Below, piece by piece: positions 8,219 to 15,779 of a DNA stretch of 37,839 nucleotides (its first letter is position 1; every line of letters begins with the position of its first letter). The translations under genes and the position numbers were made by a program. Origin of the DNA: Catenulispora pinistramenti (GTDB taxonomy: Bacteria; Actinomycetota; Actinomycetes; Streptomycetales; Catenulisporaceae). The stretch lies in NCBI RefSeq assembly GCF_018274385.1, contig NZ_JAAFYZ010000092.1, positions 1 to 37,839 of the forward strand, in the 5' to 3' direction. Below the pieces are notes generated by a model that saw only the letters and a list, made by a program, of their open reading frames with translations, did not search any database and was not told the origin of the DNA.

Positions 8219-10115
8219 GTACCCGAATGAGGAGCTGCACACCCACCTGCCGGTGCGGGCCGGCGCCACGGTCGACATCGGCGAGATGAGCGGCATCGAG
8301 GCTGATGTGGTGCGCGGGATTCTGCGGGCCGAGCCGGTGGGGCGGCTCGCCACGCCGCCCGGCCCGGCGACTGATTCCGCGACCGGCCCGGTGCTCGGTA
8401 TCGCTGCGAACCAAGCCGCCAATCCAACCGCCGCGCCCGAGACTCCAGCCGACCGCCCCGCGGTGCGGACCACTTCGGCCTCCCCACCGCCTGCCGATTC
8501 GGCCACCGCCGCCGGCTCGATCGCAACCAGCTCCATCGCGGCCAACTCCATCGCGGCCAACTCCATCGCAACCAGTTCGATCGCGGCCAACTCCATCGAC
8601 GCCACCGCCCTGGCCTCCGGCCCCGCCGGCACCGGCCCCCTGGCGCTCCTCCTGGCCACCGTCCTCGACGGCCTGGACCGGGGCCGTGCCGACTGGCTCG
8701 GCCCGCTCCCGCCCGGCGGCCCGCACGCCGTGCGCGAAGCCGTCGCGGCGTCCGGTTTCGGCATCCTGCCCGACAAGGGCGAGGACCCCTTCGAGACGCT
8801 CGCCGCGCTCGGCCGCCTCGTCGCCTGGGGCGCCGCCGATCCGGCGCATCCGCACTGTGCCGCGCACCTGCACTGCCCTCCGCTGGCCACCAGCGTCGCG
8901 GCCGAGACCGCCGTGGCCGCGCTGAATCAGTCCCTGGACTCCTGGGACCAGTCGCCGGCCGCCGGGGAGATCGAGGAGCGGATCGTCCGGACCCTGACCC
9001 GCGCCGTCGGCTATCCCGACTCCAGCGCCGGGGTCCTGACTTCCGGCGGGACCGAGTCGAATCTCATGGGTCTGCTCCTGGCCCGTGACGACATCCTGCG
9101 CCGCCGCTTCGACACCGATCCCGACCTCGACGGGGTCCCGCCCTTCGCCGCCGGCCGGATGCGGATCCTCGCCTCCGACCAGGCGCACTTCTCGGTCGCG
9201 CGCAATGCCGCGGTGCTCGGGCTCGGCGAGCGCAGCGTGATCCCGGTGGCCTCGGATCCCGAGGGCCGGATGCGGGCCGACGCGCTCGGCGAGGCGCTGG
9301 GAGCGGTCGTGGACCGGGACGAGATCGCGCTGGCCGTCGTCGGCACCGCCGGGACCACCGACCTCGGGGCGATCGACCCGCTGGGCGCCATCGCCAGGCT
9401 CGCGGCGCGGCACGGGGCCTGGTTCCACGTGGACGCGGCCTACGGCGGCGGCCTGCTGCTCGGCACCGAGGCCGACGACCGGCTGCGCGACCTGCACACC
9501 GCCGACTCCGTCACCCTCGACCTGCACAAGCTCGGCTGGCAGCCGGTACCGGCCGGCTGCTTCCTGGTGAAGCACGCTGCTTCCCTGCGTTCGCTGGAGA
9601 AGCGCGTCTCCTATCTGAATTCTGTCGACGACGAGCAAGCCGGCTACCCCAGCCTGCTCGGCCGGTCCCTGCGCACCACCCGCCGCGCCGACGCCGTGAA
9701 GCTGGCCGCCGCCTTCCGGGCGCTCGGCCGCGAGGGCTTCCAGCAGCTCACCGACCGCTGCCGCGCGCTGGCCCGCTACGCGGCGGCGGCCGTCCAGGCG
9801 CACCCGGACCTGGAACTCACGGCCGAGCCGCACCTGACCACCGTCCTGTTCCGCTACCTGCCGCCGGACCCGCACGACGCCGATCGCGTCAACGGGGCCC
9901 TGCGGCGGCACCTGCTCGAGGCCGGCCGCGCCGTCCTCGGGCGCACCGAGCTGGCGCGCGAGCGGCCGGGGACGCCCCCCGGCCGGGTCCGCCTCAAGCT
10001 CACCCTCCTCAACCCGCACACCACCGAACCGCAGATCGACGCTCTGCTGGCCGCCGTCCGCACCGCCGGCGGCGCGGCGTCGGCGTCCGCAGCGTCCGTC
10101 AGGGGCCCGTCATGA
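8211..10115 (+). CDS. ddc: L-2,4-diaminobutyrate decarboxylase (RhbB/Ddc-like), siderophore operon
   Basis: 634-residue group II PLP decarboxylase predicted to convert L-2,4-diaminobutyrate to 1,3-diaminopropane and CO2. The catalytic domain shows 'TSGGTESNLMGL' near 280, 'HVDAAYGGG' near 405 and 'LDLHKLGWQP' near 440, where the lysine binds PLP. The GTG start at 8211 has GGAGG 6 bases upstream and lies inside the end of dat. The protein is longer than typical homologues (about 500 residues) because of an alanine/serine/proline-rich insert near residues 40-140. This insert contains six pentapeptides of SIAAN/SIATS type from a 15-bp repeat. It overlaps the next gene by 4 bp (ATGA). Confidence 0.9.
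   Translation: MSEYPNEELHTHLPVRAGATVDIGEMSGIEADVVRGILRAEPVGRLATPPGPATDSATGPVLGIAANQAANPTAAPETPADRPAVRTTSASPPPADSATAAGSIATSSIAANSIAANSIATSSIAANSIDATALASGPAGTGPLALLLATVLDGLDRGRADWLGPLPPGGPHAVREAVAASGFGILPDKGEDPFETLAALGRLVAWGAADPAHPHCAAHLHCPPLATSVAAETAVAALNQSLDSWDQSPAAGEIEERIVRTLTRAVGYPDSSAGVLTSGGTESNLMGLLLARDDILRRRFDTDPDLDGVPPFAAGRMRILASDQAHFSVARNAAVLGLGERSVIPVASDPEGRMRADALGEALGAVVDRDEIALAVVGTAGTTDLGAIDPLGAIARLAARHGAWFHVDAAYGGGLLLGTEADDRLRDLHTADSVTLDLHKLGWQPVPAGCFLVKHAASLRSLEKRVSYLNSVDDEQAGYPSLLGRSLRTTRRADAVKLAAAFRALGREGFQQLTDRCRALARYAAAAVQAHPDLELTAEPHLTTVLFRYLPPDPHDADRVNGALRRHLLEAGRAVLGRTELARERPGTPPGRVRLKLTLLNPHTTEPQIDALLAAVRTAGGAASASAASVRGPS
8517..8606 (+). repeat. Six 15-bp repeats encoding SIAAN-type pentapeptides in ddc
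   Basis: Units start at 8517, 8532, 8547, 8562, 8577 and 8592. The core unit TCCATCGCGGCCAAC encodes SIAAN; variants give SIATS and SIDAT. Copies 2 and 3 are identical at the DNA level, which suggests recent duplication. Confidence 0.9.
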
Positions 10116-11917
10116 ACACATTCGCCGCCGACGAGTTATCGGCCGAAGTCCTTCTCCGCTGCTGGGTCCGCGAGGCCCGGATCCCGGTGCCGACCGGCGG
10201 CCCGATGCGGCTCACCTTCCCGGCCACCGGGGTCACCGTCGAGGTGGACGTCGACGCCTGGTCGGCGGTCGGCTGGCACCGCTTCGGCCCGGCCTATCCG
10301 CTGGCACTGCCGCACGCGAACCGCAGATCCGCCGCGCCCAAGAACAAGATCTTCGGCCGCCCGGTCGGGGACGAGACCGAGACCGACAGCGCCTGGACCG
10401 CCGGGTCCTGGCTCCCGCCGGCCGCCCCGCCGCCGCTGGACGCCGCGACCTTGGCCACCCTGATCGCCCGGGAGGCCGGCGGCGGGGTCCCGGCGGTGTC
10501 CGACCTGGTCGGCCGGGTCATCGACTCCGCCCGCCGGATCGCCGCGCACCTGTCGCACGGCACCTCCCAGGGCGAGACCCGCTTCCTGTGGGCGGAGAAG
10601 GCGCTGGTCGCCGGGCACCCGTTCCACCCGGCGCCCAAGGCCCGCGAGGGCTGGTCGCAGGAGGAGGCCGTCCGCTACTCGCCCGAACTCGACGGAACCT
10701 TCCAGCTGCACTGGTGGTCCGTGGACCCGACGATCGCCGGCCACGACTCGGCGGACTCCGAGGCCGCCCCGACCCTGGTCCACAAGCTGCTCGGCGGCGA
10801 CCTGCCGCGCGGGGCCACGCCGCACAGCGTCCTGATCCCGGCGCACCCCTGGCAGTCCCGCGAGTTGAGCCGGCGTCCGGAGGTCCGAGCCCTGATGGAC
10901 CAGGGCCTGCTGGCCGACCTCGGCCCGCACGGCTGCCCCTGGCACGCCACCAGCTCGGTCCGCACCGTCTACCGCGCCGACGCCCCCTACATGCTCAAAC
11001 TCCCGCTCGGCCTGCGCATCACCAACTCCAAGCGCGAGAACCTGCGCAAGGAACTGCTGCGCGGCGTCGAGGTGCGGAGGATGCTGGACGCCGGGCTGGC
11101 CAAGGCGATCACCGCCGCCCACCCCGGCTTCGGCATCATCGGCGACTCGGCGTGGATCGCCGCCGAGACCGGCGGCCTGGGCCTGGACGTGCTGCTGCGC
11201 GAGAACCCCTTCGGCCCGATGGACCGCGTCTACTGCGTGGCCGCCTTCGCCGACCTCGGCTACGGCCCCTCCCGCAACGGCCACCTGCGCGAGAACCTGC
11301 TGGCCGACATCATCGTCGGCTCGGCCGAGCGCACCGGCGTCCGGCCGGCCGAGGCGGTGCTGGACTGGTTCACGCGGTATCTGGAAGCCGTCGTGGTGCC
11401 GATCCTGTGGCTGGACTCGGCGCACGGGATCACCCTGGAGGCGCACCAGCAGAACACCCTGGTCCTGCTGGACCCGCACGGCCTGCCCGAGGGCGGCCGC
11501 TACCGCGACAACCAGGGCTACTACTTCCGCGAGTCGGCGATCGCGCAGCTGGCGGACTTCGTCCCGAACCCCGGCGAGGCCAGCGACACCGTGGTCGCCG
11601 ATCCGATCGTGGATGAGCGGCTGACCTACTACGTCGGCGTCAACAACCTGATCGGCATGATCGGCGCGCTCGGCGCCACCGCGCTGATCGACGAGCGCCA
11701 GCTGCTGCGCCGGGCCCGCGAGGTGCTGGGCCGGTTCGCCGCCGCCCGGCAGGCGCAGGGGCGCGCGCACCGGGTCACCGAGGCGCTGCTGGAGAGCCCG
11801 ACGCTGCCCTGCAAGGCCAACCTGCTGACCCGGGTCGCCGGGCTCGACGAGCTGGTCGGCCCGCTGGAGACGCAGAGCGTTTACGTGCAGATCCCGAACC
11901 CGCTGGCGGTGCCGTAG
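10112..11917 (+). CDS. NRPS-independent siderophore synthetase, IucA/IucC family (RhbC-like)
   Basis: 601-residue ATP-dependent synthetase predicted to join citrate, or a citrate monoamide, to an N-hydroxy-N-acetyl-1,3-diaminopropane arm. IucA/IucC motifs are clear: 'GHPFHPAPKAREG' near 167-180, 'PAHPWQSRE' near 246, 'SVRTVY' near 285, 'KLPLGLRITNSKRENLRKE' near 297 and 'LEAHQQN' near 447. A FhuF-like C-terminal segment follows. The start overlaps the ddc stop (ATGA) and the stop overlaps the next start by one base (TAGTG). The operon's last gene encodes a second synthetase, so the two likely act on the two carboxyl ends of citrate. Which acts first cannot be decided. Confidence 0.92.
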   Translation: MNTFAADELSAEVLLRCWVREARIPVPTGGPMRLTFPATGVTVEVDVDAWSAVGWHRFGPAYPLALPHANRRSAAPKNKIFGRPVGDETETDSAWTAGSWLPPAAPPPLDAATLATLIAREAGGGVPAVSDLVGRVIDSARRIAAHLSHGTSQGETRFLWAEKALVAGHPFHPAPKAREGWSQEEAVRYSPELDGTFQLHWWSVDPTIAGHDSADSEAAPTLVHKLLGGDLPRGATPHSVLIPAHPWQSRELSRRPEVRALMDQGLLADLGPHGCPWHATSSVRTVYRADAPYMLKLPLGLRITNSKRENLRKELLRGVEVRRMLDAGLAKAITAAHPGFGIIGDSAWIAAETGGLGLDVLLRENPFGPMDRVYCVAAFADLGYGPSRNGHLRENLLADIIVGSAERTGVRPAEAVLDWFTRYLEAVVVPILWLDSAHGITLEAHQQNTLVLLDPHGLPEGGRYRDNQGYYFRESAIAQLADFVPNPGEASDTVVADPIVDERLTYYVGVNNLIGMIGALGATALIDERQLLRRAREVLGRFAAARQAQGRAHRVTEALLESPTLPCKANLLTRVAGLDELVGPLETQSVYVQIPNPLAVP

Positions 11918-12492
11918 TGACGACCACGCAGACCCGCGGAGGCTGGCTGCTGCCCACGCCGTTCGGCCGCTTCGACATGGAGCAGCTGCGCCCGCTGAAG
12001 GACCTGGCCGTCCTGCACCGCTGGATGAACGACCCGGAGGTGGCCGCGTTCTGGGACCTGGCCGGACCGCGCGAGGTGCTGGACCGGCACATCGCCGCCC
12101 AGCTGTCCTCGGCGCACTCCGAGCCCTACCTGGGACGCCTCGACGACGAGCCGATGAGCTACTGGGAGGTCTACCAGGCCGATCAGGACCCGCTGGCCGC
12201 GTACTACTCGGCCCGGCGCGGGGACGTCGGCATCCATGTGCTGATCGGCCCCGGCGCCCATCGCGGCCGCGGCGTCGGCTCGACGCTGATCCGCGCGGTC
12301 GCCGACTGGGCCCTGTCCCGGACCGCCTCCTCGCGCGTCGTCGCCGAGCCGGACCTGCGCAACCAGCGCTCGATCCGGGCCTTCACCAACGCCGGGTTCG
12401 AGCCGCGCGGCGTGCTGGACCTGCCGGACAAGCAGGCGATGCTCATGGTCTACGACCGGGCTCTGATTCCCGAGACAAGGAGGGCGGGCTGA
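11917..12492 (+). CDS. N-hydroxy-diamine O/N-acyltransferase, GNAT fold (RhbD/IucB-like)
   Basis: 191-residue GNAT acyltransferase of the siderophore AlcB/IucB/MbtK group. It is predicted to acetylate N-hydroxy-1,3-diaminopropane with acetyl-CoA, making the hydroxamate. Visible features are 'HRWMNDPEVAAFW' near 30, 'SYWEVYQAD' near 81 and the acyl-CoA-binding 'GAHRGRGVGSTL' near 113-124. The last gives the pyrophosphate loop. The GTG start overlaps the preceding stop by one base and the stop overlaps the next ATG by one base. No second acyltransferase for a long-chain acyl group, as in rhizobactin 1021, is present, which favours a schizokinen-like product. Confidence 0.88.
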   Translation: MTTTQTRGGWLLPTPFGRFDMEQLRPLKDLAVLHRWMNDPEVAAFWDLAGPREVLDRHIAAQLSSAHSEPYLGRLDDEPMSYWEVYQADQDPLAAYYSARRGDVGIHVLIGPGAHRGRGVGSTLIRAVADWALSRTASSRVVAEPDLRNQRSIRAFTNAGFEPRGVLDLPDKQAMLMVYDRALIPETRRAG

Positions 12493-13877
12493 TGCAGCAC
12501 TCGACTACCGGAGCGCCGCACTTCGATCTGGTGGGCGTCGGTATCGGTCCCTTCAACCTCTCGCTGGCGGCGCTCGCCGAGCCGCTGCGGGAGAACCACA
12601 GCTTGGAACCGCTGTTCCTGGAGTGCCGGCCGGAATTCGCCTGGCACCGCGGGATGATGCTCGACGGGGCCGCCTTGCAGGTGCCCTTCCTCGCCGATCT
12701 GGTGTCGCTGACCGACCCGACCAGCCGATTCTCCGTGCTGAACTGGCTGCGGGAGACCGACCGGCTCTACAGCTTCTACTTCGCCGAGAACCTGTTCCTC
12801 CAGCGGCGCGAGTATGAGGCCTACTGCCAGTGGGTGGCCGCGCAGCTGCCGTTCTGCCGCTTCGGCGCCACGGTGACCCGGGTGCGCCGCGCGGAGGCCG
12901 GCTTCGAGGTCGAATACAGCGCGGCGAGCGGGCCGATGATCGTCACCGCGACGAACATCGTGCTGGGGATCGGCACCGAGCCGGTGATGCCGTTCGAGGT
13001 GTCGGGCGGCGCGCTGCACAGTGCGGACTACCTCCTGCACCGCGAGCGGGTGCGGACCCTCGACGACGTGACGGTGATCGGTTCCGGCCAGTCCGGCGCC
13101 GAGATCGTGCTGGACCTGCTGCGCACCGGAGCGCCGGGGCAGCGGGTGCGGTGGCTGACGCGCAGTGCGGCCTTCGAGCCGATGGAGTACTCCAAGCTCG
13201 GGCTGGAGCACTTCACCCCCGACTACACCCGCTTCTTCCACGGCCTGCGCGAGGATGTCCGCGCCGACCTGCTGCACACCCAAGGCCGCCTGCACAAGGC
13301 GATCAGCTTCGACACCATCGCCGACCTGCATGCCGAGCTGCACATGCGCTCCTTCGACAGCCTCTACGGAGGAACCCTCGGCCTGGCCGGCGACACCGGC
13401 GCCACGCTGCTGCCCGGCGTGTCGGTGACCGGCGCGGCCTGGCACGCGGCCGGCTCGCGCGGCGCGGCGGCCGACGCCGGTTCGTCGGCTGTTCCCCGCG
13501 TCCCCGGCACCGTCGAGCTCACCTGCCTGCACGAGCGCCAGAAGCGCGAGTTCAGTGTCCTGACCGATGCCGTCATCTGCGCCACCGGCTACCGCGAGCG
13601 CACCCCGGCCTTCCTCGACCCCGACCTCGCGCTCCTGCTCGGCGCCGCCGATCTGGAGCACCGGGTCGCGCCGGGCGTGTACGTCCAGAACGCCGAGCAG
13701 CGCACCCACGGCGTCGGCGCGCCGGATCTGGGTCTGGGCGCGCACCGGGCCGCCGTCATCCTGAACGCCGTCACCGGCCGGACCGTCTACGACCTGCCCC
13801 GGCGTGCCGCGCACACCGCCTTCGACCCGGAGGCGGCCGCGGAGCGTGATCCCGGAATTCGAATCGAGGTGCCCTGA
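12492..13877 (+). CDS. Flavin N-monooxygenase for 1,3-diaminopropane (RhbE-like)
   Basis: 461-residue class B flavin N-hydroxylating monooxygenase of the lysine/ornithine hydroxylase family. It is predicted to hydroxylate one amine of 1,3-diaminopropane using FAD, NADPH and O2. Motifs: FAD-binding 'GVGIGPFNLSLA' near 15-26, NADPH-binding 'VIGSGQSGAE' near 195-204 and the C-terminal 'ICATGYRE' near 360. The ATG overlaps the acyltransferase stop (TGATG). The substrate is inferred from the dat-ddc pair in the same operon; without them, lysine, ornithine or cadaverine would be equally possible. Confidence 0.9.
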   Translation: MQHSTTGAPHFDLVGVGIGPFNLSLAALAEPLRENHSLEPLFLECRPEFAWHRGMMLDGAALQVPFLADLVSLTDPTSRFSVLNWLRETDRLYSFYFAENLFLQRREYEAYCQWVAAQLPFCRFGATVTRVRRAEAGFEVEYSAASGPMIVTATNIVLGIGTEPVMPFEVSGGALHSADYLLHRERVRTLDDVTVIGSGQSGAEIVLDLLRTGAPGQRVRWLTRSAAFEPMEYSKLGLEHFTPDYTRFFHGLREDVRADLLHTQGRLHKAISFDTIADLHAELHMRSFDSLYGGTLGLAGDTGATLLPGVSVTGAAWHAAGSRGAAADAGSSAVPRVPGTVELTCLHERQKREFSVLTDAVICATGYRERTPAFLDPDLALLLGAADLEHRVAPGVYVQNAEQRTHGVGAPDLGLGAHRAAVILNAVTGRTVYDLPRRAAHTAFDPEAAAERDPGIRIEVP

Positions 13878-13879
13878 GT

Positions 13880-15679
13880 ATGTCCCCTTCGGCCCGCAAT
13901 CTCCGTGCCGAGACCGGCGCGGCTTCCGAGTCCTGGCGTACGGCGGCCCGCGCGCTGCTGGCGAAGTGCGTCGGCGAGTTCTGCTACGAAGGACTGCTCG
14001 CCCCTGAGCCCGATCCGGAGGCGCAGGGCACCGAGCACTACCGCCTGGATCTGGACCAGGGTGTCTGCTACCGGTTCCGCGCCGAACGCGGCGACTACGG
14101 GTCCTGGTTCGTCGACCCCGAGTCGCTGCGCCGCTCCGAACTCGGCGCCGACGCCACCCCGCACGACCCGATGCTGTTCGTCCGCGACGCCCAAGGCCGC
14201 CTGAAACTGCCCGGCGACACCGCCGGCCACCTGGTCCGGGAACTGGCGGCGACGCTCGCGGCCGACGTGGGCCTGGCCCGGTCCGCGATCTCCGCCGCCG
14301 AGCTCGCCGAGCTGTCCTACGCCGAGCTCGAAGGCCACATGACCGGCCACCCCTGGATCGTGTTCAACAAGGGCCGCTTCGGCTTCTCGGCCTCCGACGC
14401 CCTGCGCTACACCCCCGAGGCCCGGCACCACATGCGCCTGCCCTGGATCGCGGTGGACCAGGACCTCGCGGAGTTCAACGCGGTCCGGAACCTGACCTCG
14501 CAGCGCCTCTACACCACCGAGCTGGACTCCAACACCCGCATCCGCTTCGGCTCGGAGCTGGTCCGCAACGGCTTCAACCCGGCCCGCTACTGGTGGCTGC
14601 CGGTGCATCCGTGGCAGTGGGACGAGATGATCCAGCCGCTGTTCGGCGCCGAGGTGGCGGCCGGGCTGATCGTCCCGCTCGGCTACGCCGACGACGAGTA
14701 CCTGCCGCAGCAGTCGATCCGGACGTTCTCGAACGTGTCGCACCCGGAACGGCACCACGTGAAGCTGCCGCTGTCGGTCCTGAACACCATGGTCTGGCGC
14801 GGGCTGCCGACCGAGCGCAGCGTGGCGGCCCCGGCGGTGACGTCCTGGCTGCTGGACATCGCCGACGCGGACCCGTTCCTGAACGACGAGTGCCGCGTGA
14901 TCCTGCTCGGCGAGGTGGCCTCGGTGGCGGTGCGGCACCCGGTGCTGGACCGGATGCCGGACGCGCCGTACCAGTACCGCGAACTGCTCGGCGCGATCTG
15001 GCGCCAGCCGCTGCCGCCGCGCCTGGAGCCGGGGGAGCGGGCCCGGACGATGGCCTCGCTGCTGCACGTCGACAATGACGGCCGGCCGCTGGTCGTGGAG
15101 CTGGTCAGGCGCTCGGGGCTGGACGGCGCGGACTGGCTGGACAAGATGTTCGCCGCGGTCCTGCCGCCCCTGCTGCACTTCCTCTACAAGTACGGCGTGG
15201 TCTTCTCCCCGCACGGCGAGAACGCGGTGCTGGTCAACGACGAGCGGGAGTGGCCGACCCGGCTGGCGGTCAAGGACTTCGTCGACGACGTGAACATCTC
15301 CGCGAAGGACCTGCCCGAGCTGGCCGACATCCCGGACGACGTCGCGGCGGTCCTGCTGCGGGAGATGCCGGACTACCTGTGTCAGTTCATCCATTCGGGA
15401 CTGTTCATCGGGCACTTCCGCTATCTGGCCCGGATCGCCGAGCAGCACCTCGGGGTGGACCGCCGGCTCTTCTGGGGGCTGGTGGCCGACCGGATCCTGG
15501 ACTACCAGGCCTCGTTCCCCGAGCTGGCCGACCGGTTCGAGGCGTTCGACCTGTTCACCCAGCGCATCGACCGGCTGTGCCTGAACCGGAACCGGCTGCT
15601 GCTGGACGGCTACCGGGACCGGGCCGAGCGGCCGCACGTGGAGGCGTACGGGACGGTCGCCAATCCGCTGAGTCTGTAG
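13880..15679 (+). CDS. NRPS-independent siderophore synthetase, IucA/IucC family (RhbF-like)
   Basis: 599-residue second IucA/IucC synthetase, predicted to attach an arm to citrate or to close the molecule by adding the second hydroxamate arm. Motifs: 'GHPWIVFNKGRFGFS' near 155-169, 'LPVHPWQWDEM' near 238, 'SIRTFSNV' near 278, 'HHVKLPLSVLNT' near 292 and 'PHGENAVLVN' near 444. It starts 2 bp after the monooxygenase stop and is the last gene of the operon. The TAG stop lies in the first of three 16-bp tandem repeats. No strong hairpin separates it from the helicase gene 79 bp later, so read-through is possible. Confidence 0.92.
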   Translation: MSPSARNLRAETGAASESWRTAARALLAKCVGEFCYEGLLAPEPDPEAQGTEHYRLDLDQGVCYRFRAERGDYGSWFVDPESLRRSELGADATPHDPMLFVRDAQGRLKLPGDTAGHLVRELAATLAADVGLARSAISAAELAELSYAELEGHMTGHPWIVFNKGRFGFSASDALRYTPEARHHMRLPWIAVDQDLAEFNAVRNLTSQRLYTTELDSNTRIRFGSELVRNGFNPARYWWLPVHPWQWDEMIQPLFGAEVAAGLIVPLGYADDEYLPQQSIRTFSNVSHPERHHVKLPLSVLNTMVWRGLPTERSVAAPAVTSWLLDIADADPFLNDECRVILLGEVASVAVRHPVLDRMPDAPYQYRELLGAIWRQPLPPRLEPGERARTMASLLHVDNDGRPLVVELVRRSGLDGADWLDKMFAAVLPPLLHFLYKYGVVFSPHGENAVLVNDEREWPTRLAVKDFVDDVNISAKDLPELADIPDDVAAVLLREMPDYLCQFIHSGLFIGHFRYLARIAEQHLGVDRRLFWGLVADRILDYQASFPELADRFEAFDLFTQRIDRLCLNRNRLLLDGYRDRAERPHVEAYGTVANPLSL

Positions 15680-15719
15680 GAAGTCGAGTCTGCAGGAACC
15701 CGGGTCTGTAGGAATCCGG
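15672..15719 (+). repeat. Three 16-bp tandem repeats across the siderophore operon's stop codon
   Basis: Units 15672-15687, 15688-15703 and 15704-15719; the third is GTCTGTAGGAATCCGG. The first contains the stop TAG (15677-15679). Units 2 and 3 differ at only two positions. The period is not a multiple of three, so later TAGs are out of frame. Confidence 0.88.
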
Positions 15720-15731
15720 GTCCGGTCTGTC

Positions 15732-15779
15732 GGCCCCGCCAAGTATTCTGTTCCGACCATGCCGAACTCTGGCGGGGCC
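15732..15779 (+). promoter_or_regulatory. Inverted repeat and -10-like hexamer around the helicase start
   Basis: GGCCCCGCCA (15732-15741) and TGGCGGGGCC (15770-15779) are a perfect 10-bp inverted repeat enclosing a TATTCT -10-like hexamer (15744-15749) and the ATG at 15759. With the ATG about 10 bases after the hexamer and no ribosome-binding site, the mRNA from this promoter would be near-leaderless. In read-through RNA from upstream, the stem would loop out the start codon. Confidence 0.45.
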
